Origin: an uncultured Eubacteriales bacterium
GTDB taxonomy: Bacteria; Bacillota; Clostridia; Oscillospirales; UBA644
Length of the DNA: 64,000 nt
Direction of reading: 5' to 3'
Assembly (NCBI GenBank): GCA_934501435.1
Contig: CAKSTW010000004.1
Location: 62,001-126,000 of the forward strand
A program made the position numbers and the translations under genes. The number at the start of each line of letters is the position of its first letter. The stretch's first letter is position 1. The notes under the pieces are model-generated. The model did not search any database and was not told where the DNA came from. It saw nothing but the letters and a program-made list of their open reading frames with translations. This document shows positions 47,395 to 56,714 of the stretch, one piece after another.

Positions 47395-48255
47395 CTATAA
47401 ATTAAGGATCGCGTCGTAGTCTTTTCCGCCGTCGAAAAGCGCTCCGTCAAGCGCTATTATCACTTCTTTTTCTTTGTCTCCCGCAAAAAACGCGTCGGGG
47501 CGGAGCCCCGTTATTACACCGCCGCGGTTTTCCGCGCCGCTGTAAGGAACGACCCTTAACCGCCGCTTGAAGTTTTCGTCCTTTTCGAGCCGTTCGAAGA
47601 CCGTTTCGCCGGGAGCGGCGAGCGGCAGAATATCTTCAAAAACCGCAGGATTGCAAATGACCACGGGAAGTCCCGATATCGGTTCGGTCAGAAAGTTCCC
47701 GCTGTCGCAAAAGCCGTCGAAACTTGTTTCTCTCCCGAAAAAGACCGCGCGGCACGCAACGGTGTCTCCGCTTTTTATCTTCTTTGAAAAATGGCGGGAG
47801 ACGATATTCCACGTCATAAAAAGCGCCGCGGCGGATACCATAAGGAAAGGCAGGGGCAGGTTATAATAAATTTCGCCGTTCTGCATAATGAACGCCGAAC
47901 CCCCGCCGGGAAGCCGCTGAGCCGCGGTCACAAGCCCGATATAGGCGTATGTAACGAAAATAAAGATGACAAGTCTTTTGAGAAAAATTTTTCTGCCCCT
48001 GAAATCGAAAGCAATAAAGACGGTGAGTGCCGCGACTGCGGCTTTGACGAAGAAATTCAGCAGAAACGACATTTTCGGCAGACACACGACAAGCCCGTAA
48101 AGGGAAGAGAGCGCCGTCGCGAAAAAGAGTCTCGGTTTTGAGAGTTCGGCTCCCGAAATTCTGCAGGTGAGAAAGAGAATGGTGAAGTTGATGACTGCGT
48201 TTACGAAAAGCAATACGTCGAGATATATTACGACGGTTTTTTGCAATGAGATCAC
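47395..48255 (-). CDS. spoIIGA: Sigma-E processing peptidase SpoIIGA
   Basis: A 286-residue membrane protease that cleaves pro-sigma-E on a signal from the forespore (SpoIIR). Five hydrophobic segments fill residues 1-150; the cytoplasmic C-terminal domain is an aspartic-protease-like fold with the active-site Asp184 in [12 protein letters not shown]. The start is GTG at 48255 with AAGGAAG about 9 bases upstream. Pairing with sigE shows that the organism has the endospore programme. Confidence 0.93.
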   Translation of the reverse strand: MISLQKTVVIYLDVLLFVNAVINFTILFLTCRISGAELSKPRLFFATALSSLYGLVVCLPKMSFLLNFFVKAAVAALTVFIAFDFRGRKIFLKRLVIFIFVTYAYIGLVTAAQRLPGGGSAFIMQNGEIYYNLPLPFLMVSAAALFMTWNIVSRHFSKKIKSGDTVACRAVFFGRETSFDGFCDSGNFLTEPISGLPVVICNPAVFEDILPLAAPGETVFERLEKDENFKRRLRVVPYSGAENRGGVITGLRPDAFFAGDKEKEVIIALDGALFDGGKDYDAILNL

Positions 48256-48305
48256 CCGTCTTTCTTCCTTTTAATTTTAACAGGCTGGAGCGGAATTTTT
48301 TGCAG

Positions 48306-48342
48306 AAAAAAAGACCTCCGACTGAAAGTTCGAAGGTCTTTT
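48306..48342 (-). terminator. Intrinsic terminator of rny
   Basis: On the minus strand AAAAGACCT ... AGGTCTTTTTTT forms a stem with a CGA-type inner extension, ending in a run of T. It lies about 22 bases past the rny stop codon and upstream of spoIIGA. Confidence 0.8.
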
Positions 48343-48352
48343 ACCGACAAAA
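48339..48352 (-). promoter_or_regulatory. Possible Spo0A box upstream of spoIIGA
   Basis: TTTTGTCGGTAAAA on the minus strand resembles the Spo0A box TTTTGTCRAA, with a mismatch near the end, and lies about 85 bases before spoIIGA. A TAAAAT -10 near 48274 with a poor -35 fits an activator-dependent promoter. It overlaps the rny terminator region. Weak evidence. Confidence 0.3.
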
Positions 48353-48363
48353 TCGGTCAATAT

Positions 48364-49923
48364 TTATTTTGCGTATTCAACGGCCTTGCTTTCCCTGATG
48401 ACGTTTACTTTGATCTGTCCGGGATATTCGAGTTCGTTTTCTATGTTGTTTGCGATGTCGCGCGCAAGAATAACCATATCGTCGTCGCTTATCTCTTCGG
48501 GACGGACCATGACTCTTATTTCGCGGCCTGCCTGGATAGCGAACGATCTTTCGACGCCCTTATGGCTGTTCGCGAGTTCTTCAAGTCTTTCGAGACGTTT
48601 GATATAGTTTTCGATGTCTTCGCGTCTTGCTCCGGGACGCGCCGCCGAAATTGCGTCCGCCGCCTGGATTATCGCGGCAAGGACTGTTTTTGCTTCAACG
48701 TCGCCGTGATGCGCTTCTATTGCGTGAATGACTTTTTCGTTTTCTTTATATTTCTTTGCGATATCTACGCCGATGGAAATATGCGAACCCTCGGTCTCCT
48801 GGTCGAGCGCTTTTCCTATATCGTGGAGAAGACCCGCTCTTTTTGCAAGCGTCACATCGATATGAAGTTCGCCCGCAAGAACGCCTGCAATATGCGAAAC
48901 TTCAATGGAGTGGTCAAGGACGTTCTGACCGAAAGAGGTTCTGTAATGCAGTTTTCCGATAAGGCGCATAAGTTCGGGGTTTATTCCGTGAACGCCCGTT
49001 TCGAAAACGGCTCTTTCGCCCTCTTTACGCATGACCGCTTCGACTTCTTTTTTTGCCTTTTCGACCATGTCGCCGACTCTTGTCGGGTGAATTCTTCCGT
49101 CCTGGATAAGTCTTTCGAGGGCGATACGCGCGACCTCTCTTCTTGAGATGTCAAAGCAGGAAAGGGTTATTGTTTCGGGGGTATCGTCGATTATGATATC
49201 GACGCCCGTGAGGTTTTCGAGTGCTCTGATGTTTCTTCCTTCGCGGCCGATTATTCTTCCCTTCATCTCGTCGTTCGGCAGAGCGACGACAGAAACGGTC
49301 GTTTCGGAAACGTGGTCGGACGCGCATTTCTGAATTGCAAGGGAGATGATGTCTCTTGCAGTTGCTTCGGCTTCTTCCTTGGTTCTTTCTTCGGTCTCTT
49401 TTATCATAAGAGCCTTTTCGTGCTTGAGTTCGTCTTTAAGGGTTCCGAGCAGGTAATCCTTCGCCTGTTCCGCACTCATTCCGCTTATTTTTTCGAGCAT
49501 TGCGCGCTGAACGACTTTCTCTTTTTCGAGTTCATCGAGTTTTTCGTCGGCTTCCTTTATTTTGCCTTCGAGAATGTTTTCTCTGTGTTCGAGTCCTTCG
49601 GCTCTTTTGTCGAGAGCGTCCTCTTTCTGGATCATTCTCTTTTCGAGACGCTGAACTTCGTTTCTCCTTTCGCGGATCTCTTTTTCCGCTTCGGTTCTGT
49701 TTCTGTGGATTTCTTCTTTTGCCTCAAGCAAAGATTCTTTTTTCTTTGTTTCGGCGGTTTTGAGTGCTTCGTTTACGATGTTTTTCGCTCTTTCCTCGGC
49801 AGTTCCGAGGATCGTGCTGTCTTTTTTCTTCTGGGCTTTTGCTCCGGCTGTTCTGCCGATGATAAAAGCTGCAACTGCGACGACGACTGCCGCCGCAAGG
49901 ATAATCCATGAAGTAGTGTCCAT
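48364..49923 (-). CDS. rny: Ribonuclease Y
   Basis: A 519-residue membrane-bound endoribonuclease that starts decay of many mRNAs. Residues 5-23 are the membrane helix, 25-190 a charged coiled coil ([20 protein letters not shown]), then a KH domain ([19 protein letters not shown] near 220) and an HD domain with [15 protein letters not shown] and [10 protein letters not shown] near 345-375. Length and layout are typical. The ATG follows CGGAGGTG. RicT, encoded at 27 kb, belongs to the Y-complex that guides this enzyme in Bacillus. Confidence 0.97.
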   Translation of the reverse strand: MDTTSWIILAAAVVVAVAAFIIGRTAGAKAQKKKDSTILGTAEERAKNIVNEALKTAETKKKESLLEAKEEIHRNRTEAEKEIRERRNEVQRLEKRMIQKEDALDKRAEGLEHRENILEGKIKEADEKLDELEKEKVVQRAMLEKISGMSAEQAKDYLLGTLKDELKHEKALMIKETEERTKEEAEATARDIISLAIQKCASDHVSETTVSVVALPNDEMKGRIIGREGRNIRALENLTGVDIIIDDTPETITLSCFDISRREVARIALERLIQDGRIHPTRVGDMVEKAKKEVEAVMRKEGERAVFETGVHGINPELMRLIGKLHYRTSFGQNVLDHSIEVSHIAGVLAGELHIDVTLAKRAGLLHDIGKALDQETEGSHISIGVDIAKKYKENEKVIHAIEAHHGDVEAKTVLAAIIQAADAISAARPGARREDIENYIKRLERLEELANSHKGVERSFAIQAGREIRVMVRPEEISDDDMVILARDIANNIENELEYPGQIKVNVIRESKAVEYAK

Positions 49924-49992
49924 TGCGACACCTCCGATCTATAATATCAAGACGCCGTCTCCGAATATATCGATATACGGCATACCTGTATT

Positions 49993-50021
49993 ATTTTACA
50001 TTATTTTCACGCGGCTGTCAA
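49993..50021 (-). promoter_or_regulatory. Promoter of rny
   Basis: TTGACA (50021-50016), 17-base spacer, TAAAAT (49998-49993). It diverges from the yloU promoter. Confidence 0.85.
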
Positions 50022-50102
50022 TACTTTTTTAAAGTTTGTCATAAATAATAATATTATAATGTGGCTTGTATATGAATTTTTTTGAAAAAAATGCCGAAAG
50101 GG

Positions 50103-50131
50103 TTGAAAAAAAAAGAACGCTGATGTATAAT
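50103..50131 (+). promoter_or_regulatory. Promoter of yloU
   Basis: TTGAAA at 50103-50108, 17-base spacer, TATAAT at 50126-50131; transcription would start near 50138. Confidence 0.8.
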
Positions 50132-50137
50132 GTGTTG

Positions 50138-50266
50138 AGATAGGCTGGCAGAATGCCCTCCGCGGCGAAAAGCGCCGGAGACCCCGTGCGGGGTATTGTT
50201 CGGTTTTTCTATGCCCGTTACTATCGAATATTACGGCCGGACGGCACGGAAACGGAGCAGTGATAT
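50138..50266 (+). other. Structured leader of the yloU operon
   Basis: About 129 bases of 5' leader with three consecutive hairpins: GGCA-GAA-TGCC (50146-50157), CTCC...GGAG (50158-50180) and ACCCC-GTGC-GGGGT (50181-50194), then CGGTTTTT and a GC-rich stretch before the ribosome-binding site. It does not match a riboswitch class that I know. It could be a regulatory leader or a small RNA. Confidence 0.45.
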
Positions 50267-50617
50267 ATGTTGCAGACAGAAAACAAAAACGGAGTTATCA
50301 CCGTTGACGAAAGCGTTATAGTAAGCATAGTCGCAAACGTTGCGAAAGACTGTTTCGGCATTGTCGAAATGGAGTCGAAAAACGCTTCGGAAGAGTTCTG
50401 GAGCCTTTTTAAGAGAAATCCTTACGATAAGGGGATTTACGTTACTTTTGATGAAAATATAATTTCAATAGATCTTCATATAATGGTCTCTTACGGAATA
50501 AACATTCCCGCGATAACCGAAAGCATCGTCCATAAAGTGACCTATACGGTCGAGCAGATAACCGGCTTTACCGTAAAAACCGTAAACGTTTTCGTTGACA
50601 GTATAAGCACGAAATAA
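50267..50617 (+). CDS. Asp23/Gls24 family envelope-stress protein (YloU type)
   Basis: A 116-residue Asp23-family protein. The core NGVITVDESVIVSIVANVAKDCFGIVEM and the end HKVTYTVEQITGFTVKTVNVFVDSI are the family pattern. Members form membrane-associated filaments or envelope-stress scaffolds. It precedes the yloV/fakA-like gene, the conserved pair in Bacillota. GGAG lies about 10 bases before the ATG. Confidence 0.93.
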   Translation: MLQTENKNGVITVDESVIVSIVANVAKDCFGIVEMESKNASEEFWSLFKRNPYDKGIYVTFDENIISIDLHIMVSYGINIPAITESIVHKVTYTVEQITGFTVKTVNVFVDSISTK

Positions 50618-50665
50618 TTTTGCGGAAGTAAATCCGTGAAGACGGAGAAGAGGAGAATCTTAAAG

Positions 50666-52291
50666 ATGATAAACGGAAATATCTATAAGGATATGATTGT
50701 TTCTGCGGCGAATAACCTCAACAATAAAAAGGAAAAGATAAACAGTCTCAACGTTTTTCCCGTTCCCGACGGAGATACGGGCACGAACATGGGAATGACG
50801 ATGACTTCCGCAAAAAAAGAGATACCGAACATTTCGGGCGATCTCGGCGAAGTCGCCGCAAAGACTGCAATGGCGCTCGTCCGCGGCGGAAGAGGAAATT
50901 CGGGAGTTATTCTTTCCCTTTTCTTCAGAGGCTTTTCGAAAGGCTTTGCAAATCTCAGAGAGGCGGGCTGTAAGGAACTTACCTCCGCTTTCAGAATGGG
51001 CGTCGATTCGGCGTATAAAGCCGTTAAGATACCGACCGAGGGAACAATTCTTACCGTTATGCGCCTTACCGCCGACAGAATGGAAGAATATGTCAAAGAC
51101 GGCGGAAACGATATGAAAGAACTCTTTACCGAGGCGCTTGCCGCCGCCGAAGTAGCTCTTCAGACGACCCCCGACCTTCTGCCCGTCCTTAAACAGGCGA
51201 ACGTCGTCGACGCGGGCGGAAAAGGCTTCCTTACTATCCTTGAGGGAATGTCTTCGGTTATATGCGACGGAAAAATCGTTGAGGCGGAGGCAAAAGACGC
51301 CGCCGCGGAAACTGCCGAATCCGCGAATTTCGGGGCTTTCGACAACGACGACATAACTTTCAGCTACTGCACCGAATGTATAGTCGATAAAAACAGAAAC
51401 TGCACGCCGTCCGCCGTTGACGCCGTCCAGTCCTTTATAAACGGAATAGGAAACAGCGTCGTTTTCGTTGACGACGAAGATTTCTTCAAGTTCCACGTTC
51501 ATACGAACGACCCCGGTAAAGTTATCACCGAATGTCTTAAATACGGCAGCCTGAGCATGGTCAAGATCGAGAATATGAAGAACCAGCATTCCGCAATGTC
51601 GATTTCGTCGGAAGAAACGCTTATCGCCGCGCCCGAAAAGAAATACGGCTTTGTCGTTGTTTCCGCGGGCGAAGGTATCAACGCGGTGTTCAGAGATCTC
51701 GGAGTCGATACGATAGTCGAGGGCGGTCAGACGATGAACCCCTCTACCGACGATATCTTAAAAGCAATAAACAAAACCCCCGCGGAGATAGTTTTCGTTC
51801 TCCCGAACAATAAAAATATTTATATGGCGGCAAAGCAGACGAAAGAACTTGTTGAAGGCAAGAAAGTCGTCGTTCTCAAAACCGTATCCGTTCCGCAGGG
51901 CGTTTCCGCGCTCCTCGCGTTTGACGAGACCGCCGATCTTGATAAAAACAAGGTCGCGATGAAAGAGGCTATGGCGGCGGTTACCACCGCTTCGATGACC
52001 TTTGCGGCAAGAAATTCCACCTTCGACGGAAACGAAATAAGAGAGGGACAACTTCTCGGAATGGTCGAGGGAAAGGTCAGATACGTCACCGATACGAAAG
52101 CCGACTGCATGAAAGCTATCGCCTCCGACCTCAAAGGAAAAACAATGGTAAGTCTTTTCTACGGAGAGGACGAATCCGAGGAAGAAGCGGAAAAAATGGC
52201 GGAGATACTCCGCGCCGAACTTCCCGACAGCGAAGTCGACATTATCCCCGGTCTTCAGCCGGTATATTACTATATAATCTCGGCGGAATAA
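50666..52291 (+). CDS. DAK2-domain protein, YloV/FakA-like fatty-acid kinase catalytic subunit
   Basis: A 541-residue protein. The N-terminal DhaL-like nucleotide-binding domain (about 1-200) has NVFPVPDGDTGTNMGMTM and GGRGNSGVILS; a middle domain follows and the C-terminal half contains VFVLPNNKNI and PQGVSALLAFD. In Staphylococcus aureus the homolog FakA phosphorylates fatty acids bound to FakB; no fakB is in the window. Start chosen at 50666 behind GAGGAG; the GTG at 50636 lacks such a site. A fatty-acid role here is by homology. Confidence 0.92.
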   Translation: MINGNIYKDMIVSAANNLNNKKEKINSLNVFPVPDGDTGTNMGMTMTSAKKEIPNISGDLGEVAAKTAMALVRGGRGNSGVILSLFFRGFSKGFANLREAGCKELTSAFRMGVDSAYKAVKIPTEGTILTVMRLTADRMEEYVKDGGNDMKELFTEALAAAEVALQTTPDLLPVLKQANVVDAGGKGFLTILEGMSSVICDGKIVEAEAKDAAAETAESANFGAFDNDDITFSYCTECIVDKNRNCTPSAVDAVQSFINGIGNSVVFVDDEDFFKFHVHTNDPGKVITECLKYGSLSMVKIENMKNQHSAMSISSEETLIAAPEKKYGFVVVSAGEGINAVFRDLGVDTIVEGGQTMNPSTDDILKAINKTPAEIVFVLPNNKNIYMAAKQTKELVEGKKVVVLKTVSVPQGVSALLAFDETADLDKNKVAMKEAMAAVTTASMTFAARNSTFDGNEIREGQLLGMVEGKVRYVTDTKADCMKAIASDLKGKTMVSLFYGEDESEEEAEKMAEILRAELPDSEVDIIPGLQPVYYYIISAE

Positions 52292-52364
52292 TCCCGCCGA
52301 AAATGAAAAATTTCCGCAATGCCGAGGTGTTACGGGAATTTTCTCATATTTATCAGAGGTACTT

Positions 52365-53279
52365 ATGAATAAAAAATATGCAAACGTCGGCGGACAGGCG
52401 GTCATGGAAGGGATAATGATGAAATCCCCGAAAAAGACCGTCCTTGCCGTAAGAGACACTTCCGGAAACATCGTTACCGAAGACGTAAAGGATTTTTCGA
52501 TAAGAAAAAAGTGTAAACTTTTCAGACTTCCGATAATCAGAGGGATTTTTGCTTTTATCGAGAGTCTTGTCGTCGGTTACCGCTCGCTCATGCGTTCCGC
52601 GACCCTTGCAGGGCTTGAAGAAGAGACGAACGGGAGCAAAGCCGCGCAGGCGCTTATCATGACTGTTTCGGTCGTTCTCGGAGTTTTATTGGCGGTAGGA
52701 CTTTTTATCGCGCTGCCGCTTTTCTGTATGTGGCTCATTTCTTTTGCTTTCGATTTCGGAATTTTCAAAACGCTTATCGAGGGCGCGATAAGAGTCGTCA
52801 TTTTTCTTCTGTATATCGTAATAGTTTCTAAACAGAAAGATATCAAACGCATTTTTGAGTATCACGGCGCCGAACATAAGACGATATTCTGCTTTGAAGC
52901 CCGCGAGGAACTGACTTACGAAAACGTAAAAAAGCAGCCGAGACTTCATCCGCGCTGCGGAACGTCCTTTATTTTCCTCGTAATGATAATCAGTATCCTC
53001 TTTTTCTCGTTTGTCACATGGAACAATTATTTCGTGCGTTTTGCGCTGAAACTTCTTCTTATGCCGATTGTCGCGGGCGTGAGTTTCGAACTTATCCAGC
53101 TTGCGGGAAAATATGACAACGTCTTCACCCGCATAATAAGCGCTCCGGGGAAGGCTTTGCAGAAGATAACGACCGCCGAACCCGACGAACAGCAGATCGA
53201 AGTCGCGATAAAGGCGCTTGAAGAAAGCCTCAGAAACGACGACGGGGAAATTGACCCGACGATTGCTTATGGAAAATAG
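52365..53279 (+). CDS. DUF1385 family membrane protein (YqhQ-like)
   Basis: A 304-residue membrane protein. The family start GGQAVMEGIMMKSP and the central YHGAEHKTIFCFEA and HPRCGTSFIFLVMI motifs identify DUF1385. There are about four membrane helices between 95 and 245. Molecular function is unknown. The next gene, prmC, overlaps its end by 11 bases, as is common in Clostridia. Confidence 0.92.
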   Translation: MNKKYANVGGQAVMEGIMMKSPKKTVLAVRDTSGNIVTEDVKDFSIRKKCKLFRLPIIRGIFAFIESLVVGYRSLMRSATLAGLEEETNGSKAAQALIMTVSVVLGVLLAVGLFIALPLFCMWLISFAFDFGIFKTLIEGAIRVVIFLLYIVIVSKQKDIKRIFEYHGAEHKTIFCFEAREELTYENVKKQPRLHPRCGTSFIFLVMIISILFFSFVTWNNYFVRFALKLLLMPIVAGVSFELIQLAGKYDNVFTRIISAPGKALQKITTAEPDEQQIEVAIKALEESLRNDDGEIDPTIAYGK

Positions 53280-54135
53280 CCTTACTTTCGGCGAATACAG
53301 AAAATATCTGAACAAAATCAGCGAAAAAGAGCAGGGGAACGCGAAAATAATTTTTGCGGCTCTGCTTTCTTCCGTCACAAAAAAAACATTCGGAGAAACG
53401 GAAAACGATCTTATTATGCTTCCTCTTTCTCCGATTTTGCTTTCCGACAGTCAAAAAGCCGAACTTGAAAAAAAGACGGACGCTTTTTGCGGGGAGAATA
53501 TCCCGTATCAGTATCTTACGGGCGAATGTGAATTTTACGGACGGAGTTTTTTTGTTAATCCCGACGTCCTGATTCCGAGAACAGATACCGAAACGCTTGT
53601 CGAAAAGGCTCTTGAGATTATCGGAAAAGAGAAGAAAAAAGTGCTTGACCTCTGCTGCGGTTCGGGGTGTATCGGGCTTACGGTCGCGGCGGAAACGGAC
53701 TGCGGCGTCTGCCTTGCCGATTTTTCGGCAGGAGCGCTTTCGGTAACGCGCAGAAATGCGGAGAGCCTCGGAGTTTCCGACCGCTGTGAAATTGCCCTGC
53801 ACGACATAAAAAAAGACCGTCTTGACGGCACTTTCGACGTTATCCTTTCAAATCCGCCCTATATTCCCGAAAACGATATGAAAACGCTTTCGGAGTATGT
53901 GAAAAAAGAACCCGAAACGGCGCTTGTCGGGGGAGAGGACGGTCTTGATTTTTACAGGATAATAACCGCGAAATATTCGGCGAACTTAAAAAAGGGCGGC
54001 TGCCTTATATTCGAATGCGGAATTCATCAGGCGGAGGCTGTCGGGCATATACTTGAAACGAATTCGTTCTGCGGCGTCGGCATAAAAAAAGACAGCGGCG
54101 GTATCGACAGAACGGTATGGGGGTATAAAAAATGA
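53269..54135 (+). CDS. prmC: Peptide chain release factor N5-glutamine methyltransferase
   Basis: A 288-residue enzyme that methylates the GGQ glutamine of RF1/RF2. A helical N-terminal domain (about 1-80) is followed by a Rossmann methyltransferase domain with LDLCCGSGCIGLTVA (motif I) and the catalytic SNPPYIPE. Start at 53269 inside the end of the DUF1385 gene; an upstream Met in frame at 53218 is less likely because it lies deeper in that gene. It overlaps ddl as ATGA. Confidence 0.93.
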   Translation: MENSLTFGEYRKYLNKISEKEQGNAKIIFAALLSSVTKKTFGETENDLIMLPLSPILLSDSQKAELEKKTDAFCGENIPYQYLTGECEFYGRSFFVNPDVLIPRTDTETLVEKALEIIGKEKKKVLDLCCGSGCIGLTVAAETDCGVCLADFSAGALSVTRRNAESLGVSDRCEIALHDIKKDRLDGTFDVILSNPPYIPENDMKTLSEYVKKEPETALVGGEDGLDFYRIITAKYSANLKKGGCLIFECGIHQAEAVGHILETNSFCGVGIKKDSGGIDRTVWGYKK

Positions 54136-55160
54136 AAGTTCTTATTCTTTTCGGCGGCAAATCGACCGAATACGAGATCTCCTGCCTTTCGGCGGCGAAC
54201 GTGATTGAAAATATTAAAGACCACGAGGTCACAAAAATAGGAATTACAAAGGATGGGAAATGGTTCTTTACCGAAGCGCCGTCCGATGATATAAGAAACG
54301 GAAAATGGACGGAATACGAAAACATTCCCGCGTCGCTCGACCTTTCCGAAAAGGTGTTTGTCAAAAACGGAGAAAAACTCGTGTTCGACGTCGCGTTTCC
54401 CGTTTTGCACGGAAAAAACGGCGAAGACGGAACCGTGCAGGGGCTTTTCGAACTTCTGGACCTTCCGTATGTCGGTCCCGGAGTGCTTTCCTCCGCCGTC
54501 TGTATGGATAAGATAACCGCGAACGTCATGTTTGAAAAGGCGGGACTTCGCCACGTCGCGTGGGACTTCTGCACCGCGGACGATTTCTTCGGCGACCCCG
54601 ACGGAATTTCTGAACGTTTTTCAAAACTCGGTTTTCCCGTTTTCATAAAACCCTCGAACGCGGGTTCGTCGGTCGGAATAACGAAATGCAGGACCGTTGC
54701 CGAGATAAAAAAGGCGATAGAGACTGCAATTCCTGTCGACAGCCGTATCCTTGCCGAACACGGGCTTGAAAATATCAGAGAAATAGAAGTCGGCGTAATG
54801 GGCGACGGAGACGCGGGGGAAGTCGGCGAAGTGAAGAGTGCGTGCGAAGTTTACGACTATGATTCAAAATACAACAACCCCGAATCCAAGACCGAAATGC
54901 CCGCGGACCTGCCCGAAGAATTGAGAAAAGAAGTTGAAAACTCGGCGAAAAAAGCGTATCGCGCCTGCGCCTGCAAAGGACTTTCCCGCGTCGATTTTTT
55001 CCTTGACGCAAAGGGAGACTTATATATAAACGAGATAAACACAATACCCGGCTTTACGTCAATAAGCATGTTCCCGATGTCCTTTAAGGCGAAGGGACTT
55101 TCTTATGCCGGAATAACAGACAGACTTCTTTGTCTTGCCGTAAAGGAACACAGAAAATGA
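54132..55160 (+). CDS. ddl: D-alanine-D-alanine ligase
   Basis: A 342-residue ATP-grasp ligase. FGGKSTEYEISCLSA near the start, FPVLHGKNGEDGTVQG, IKPSNAGSSVGITK and the C-terminal EINTIPGFTSISMFP are the family motifs. The omega-loop segment YDYDSKY with Tyr points to D-Ala-D-Ala rather than D-Ala-D-lactate specificity, by analogy to DdlA/B. It overlaps prmC and DUF1934 as ATGA, so all are translated together. Confidence 0.95.
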   Translation: MKVLILFGGKSTEYEISCLSAANVIENIKDHEVTKIGITKDGKWFFTEAPSDDIRNGKWTEYENIPASLDLSEKVFVKNGEKLVFDVAFPVLHGKNGEDGTVQGLFELLDLPYVGPGVLSSAVCMDKITANVMFEKAGLRHVAWDFCTADDFFGDPDGISERFSKLGFPVFIKPSNAGSSVGITKCRTVAEIKKAIETAIPVDSRILAEHGLENIREIEVGVMGDGDAGEVGEVKSACEVYDYDSKYNNPESKTEMPADLPEELRKEVENSAKKAYRACACKGLSRVDFFLDAKGDLYINEINTIPGFTSISMFPMSFKAKGLSYAGITDRLLCLAVKEHRK

Positions 55161-55567
55161 GCGAAAGAAAAGTTCTTCTCAATATAAGGTCGCTGTGTAA
55201 CGGAGAAGAGAACCTGAATCTTATATGCGACGGCGTGCTTTCCGAAAAAGACGGCGGGTACAGAATTTCATGGGATGGCAGCGAAAGCCTCGGCAAAGAG
55301 GGGGAAGAAAATTCCGTTGAAATTTACGGCGACGACACCTTTATTTTCGGAATAGGCGACGGAACACCCCTTATGCTCGGGAAAAACAGAACCTGCGCCG
55401 TCTCCGATTTCGATCTGGGGTCGGGCGGCGTTCCCGTACAGTTCTTCGTTTCCGATCTTAAAAACACTTTGAATTATAACGGCGGAAACGTTATTCTCGA
55501 CTATTCCGTTTCAACTCCGCTTGCCTCTTCGGTAAGCAAACGTTTCGAACTTGCGGTGATAAGATGA
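55157..55567 (+). CDS. DUF1934 family protein (YwiB-like)
   Basis: A 136-residue beta-rich protein. The pattern fits DUF1934, a lipocalin/calycin-like fold found in Bacillota next to argS or wall genes. No catalytic residues are apparent. It lies in a chain of overlapping genes between ddl and tadA. The start at 55157 forms ATGA with the ddl stop. Confidence 0.8.
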   Translation: MSERKVLLNIRSLCNGEENLNLICDGVLSEKDGGYRISWDGSESLGKEGEENSVEIYGDDTFIFGIGDGTPLMLGKNRTCAVSDFDLGSGGVPVQFFVSDLKNTLNYNGGNVILDYSVSTPLASSVSKRFELAVIR

Positions 55568-56037
55568 ACGAAGACGTTTTCTTTATGAAAAAGGCTCTGT
55601 CAAGAGCGAAGACCGCCGAAAAAAGGGGAGAAGTCCCGATAGGAGCGGTCGTCGTAAAGGACGGAAAGATTATTTCTTCGGGCTATAACCGCCGCGAGGA
55701 AAAGCAGGACGCCGTTCTGCATGCCGAAATGACCGCGATCTCCCGCGCCTGCAAAAAAGTCGGCAGCTGGCGGCTTTGCGGCTGCACTTTATACGTAACT
55801 CTCGAACCGTGCGCGATGTGCGCGGGGGCGGTGATAAATTCGAGGCTCGACCGCGTCGTTTTCGGCGCTTACGACAGGCGCTTCGGGGCGATGGGCTCCG
55901 TCTGCGAACTGCATAAAATGCCTTTTAACCATTTTCCCGAAGTCGAAGGCGGAATTCTCGAAGAAGAATGTCTCTCTCTTTTACAGTCGTTTTTCAAGAG
56001 ACTGCGTTCTTCAAAAAAGGAGAAAGAAAATGTTTGA
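55564..56037 (+). CDS. tadA: tRNA-specific adenosine deaminase
   Basis: A 157-residue zinc deaminase that makes inosine at position 34 of tRNA-Arg(ACG). VLHAEMTAI (HAE, zinc His and catalytic Glu) and LEPCAMCAGAVI (PCxxC zinc ligands) with RVVFGAYDRRFGAMGS mark TadA. Length is normal. It overlaps DUF1934 (ATGA) and the next gene. Confidence 0.95.
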   Translation: MNEDVFFMKKALSRAKTAEKRGEVPIGAVVVKDGKIISSGYNRREEKQDAVLHAEMTAISRACKKVGSWRLCGCTLYVTLEPCAMCAGAVINSRLDRVVFGAYDRRFGAMGSVCELHKMPFNHFPEVEGGILEEECLSLLQSFFKRLRSSKKEKENV

Positions 56038-56713
56038 AATTCTGATAATAAGACACGGCGACCCCGATTATGAAAACGACTGCCTTACCGAAAAAGGCAA
56101 AAAGGACGTTTGTCTCCTTGCCGAAAGATTAAAGGACAGACGCATCGACGAAATTTTCGCGTCGCCGATGGGAAGAGCCCGTCAGACCGCCGAAGCGACC
56201 GCGAAAATAAAGGGACTTGAAATAACTACTCTCGGTTTTCTGCATGAGTTTATCGGAAAGATAAAATATCCCGACGGAGACTCTGAATTCCCGTGGCACG
56301 TAAACGGGGATTTCTATTCTGAAAATTTCGACGCGCTCACTTCTCCCGATTTTTATAAAAACGAAAAACTTTTCGATAAAGAATTCAGGACGCGTTTCGA
56401 AAACACCGTTTCGGGGCTTGACGCGTTTCTTAAAAATTACGGCTTTGAAAAGACGGTCGACGGCTATAAAAACGAAAAGGCTCCCGATAAGACGGTCGCG
56501 TTTTTCTGTCACGGAGGTATAGGCGTTTTGCTTTTGAGCTTACTTTGTTCTCTTCCCGTAATGAAAACATGGCGGCACTTTTTCTTGAATACCTCGTCCG
56601 TCACCGAAATAGATTTCGTTAAGTCGGGCAGCGTTTTTTATCCCGTCTGCACGCTTTTCGGCGACGACAGTCATCTTTCGGCTTCAAATAAAAATTTCAT
56701 TGCGGTAAATTAA
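56030..56713 (+). CDS. Histidine phosphatase family protein
   Basis: A 227-residue branch-1 histidine phosphatase (phosphoglycerate-mutase fold). IIRHGDPDYEND holds the nucleophilic His; IFASPMGRARQTAEA and FFCHGGIGVLLL supply the other active-site Arg and His. Substrate unknown: the family covers phosphoglycerate mutases, cobalamin and sugar phosphatases. It starts in the end of tadA behind AAGGAG. Confidence 0.9.
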   Translation: MFEILIIRHGDPDYENDCLTEKGKKDVCLLAERLKDRRIDEIFASPMGRARQTAEATAKIKGLEITTLGFLHEFIGKIKYPDGDSEFPWHVNGDFYSENFDALTSPDFYKNEKLFDKEFRTRFENTVSGLDAFLKNYGFEKTVDGYKNEKAPDKTVAFFCHGGIGVLLLSLLCSLPVMKTWRHFFLNTSSVTEIDFVKSGSVFYPVCTLFGDDSHLSASNKNFIAVN

Positions 56714-56714
56714 G

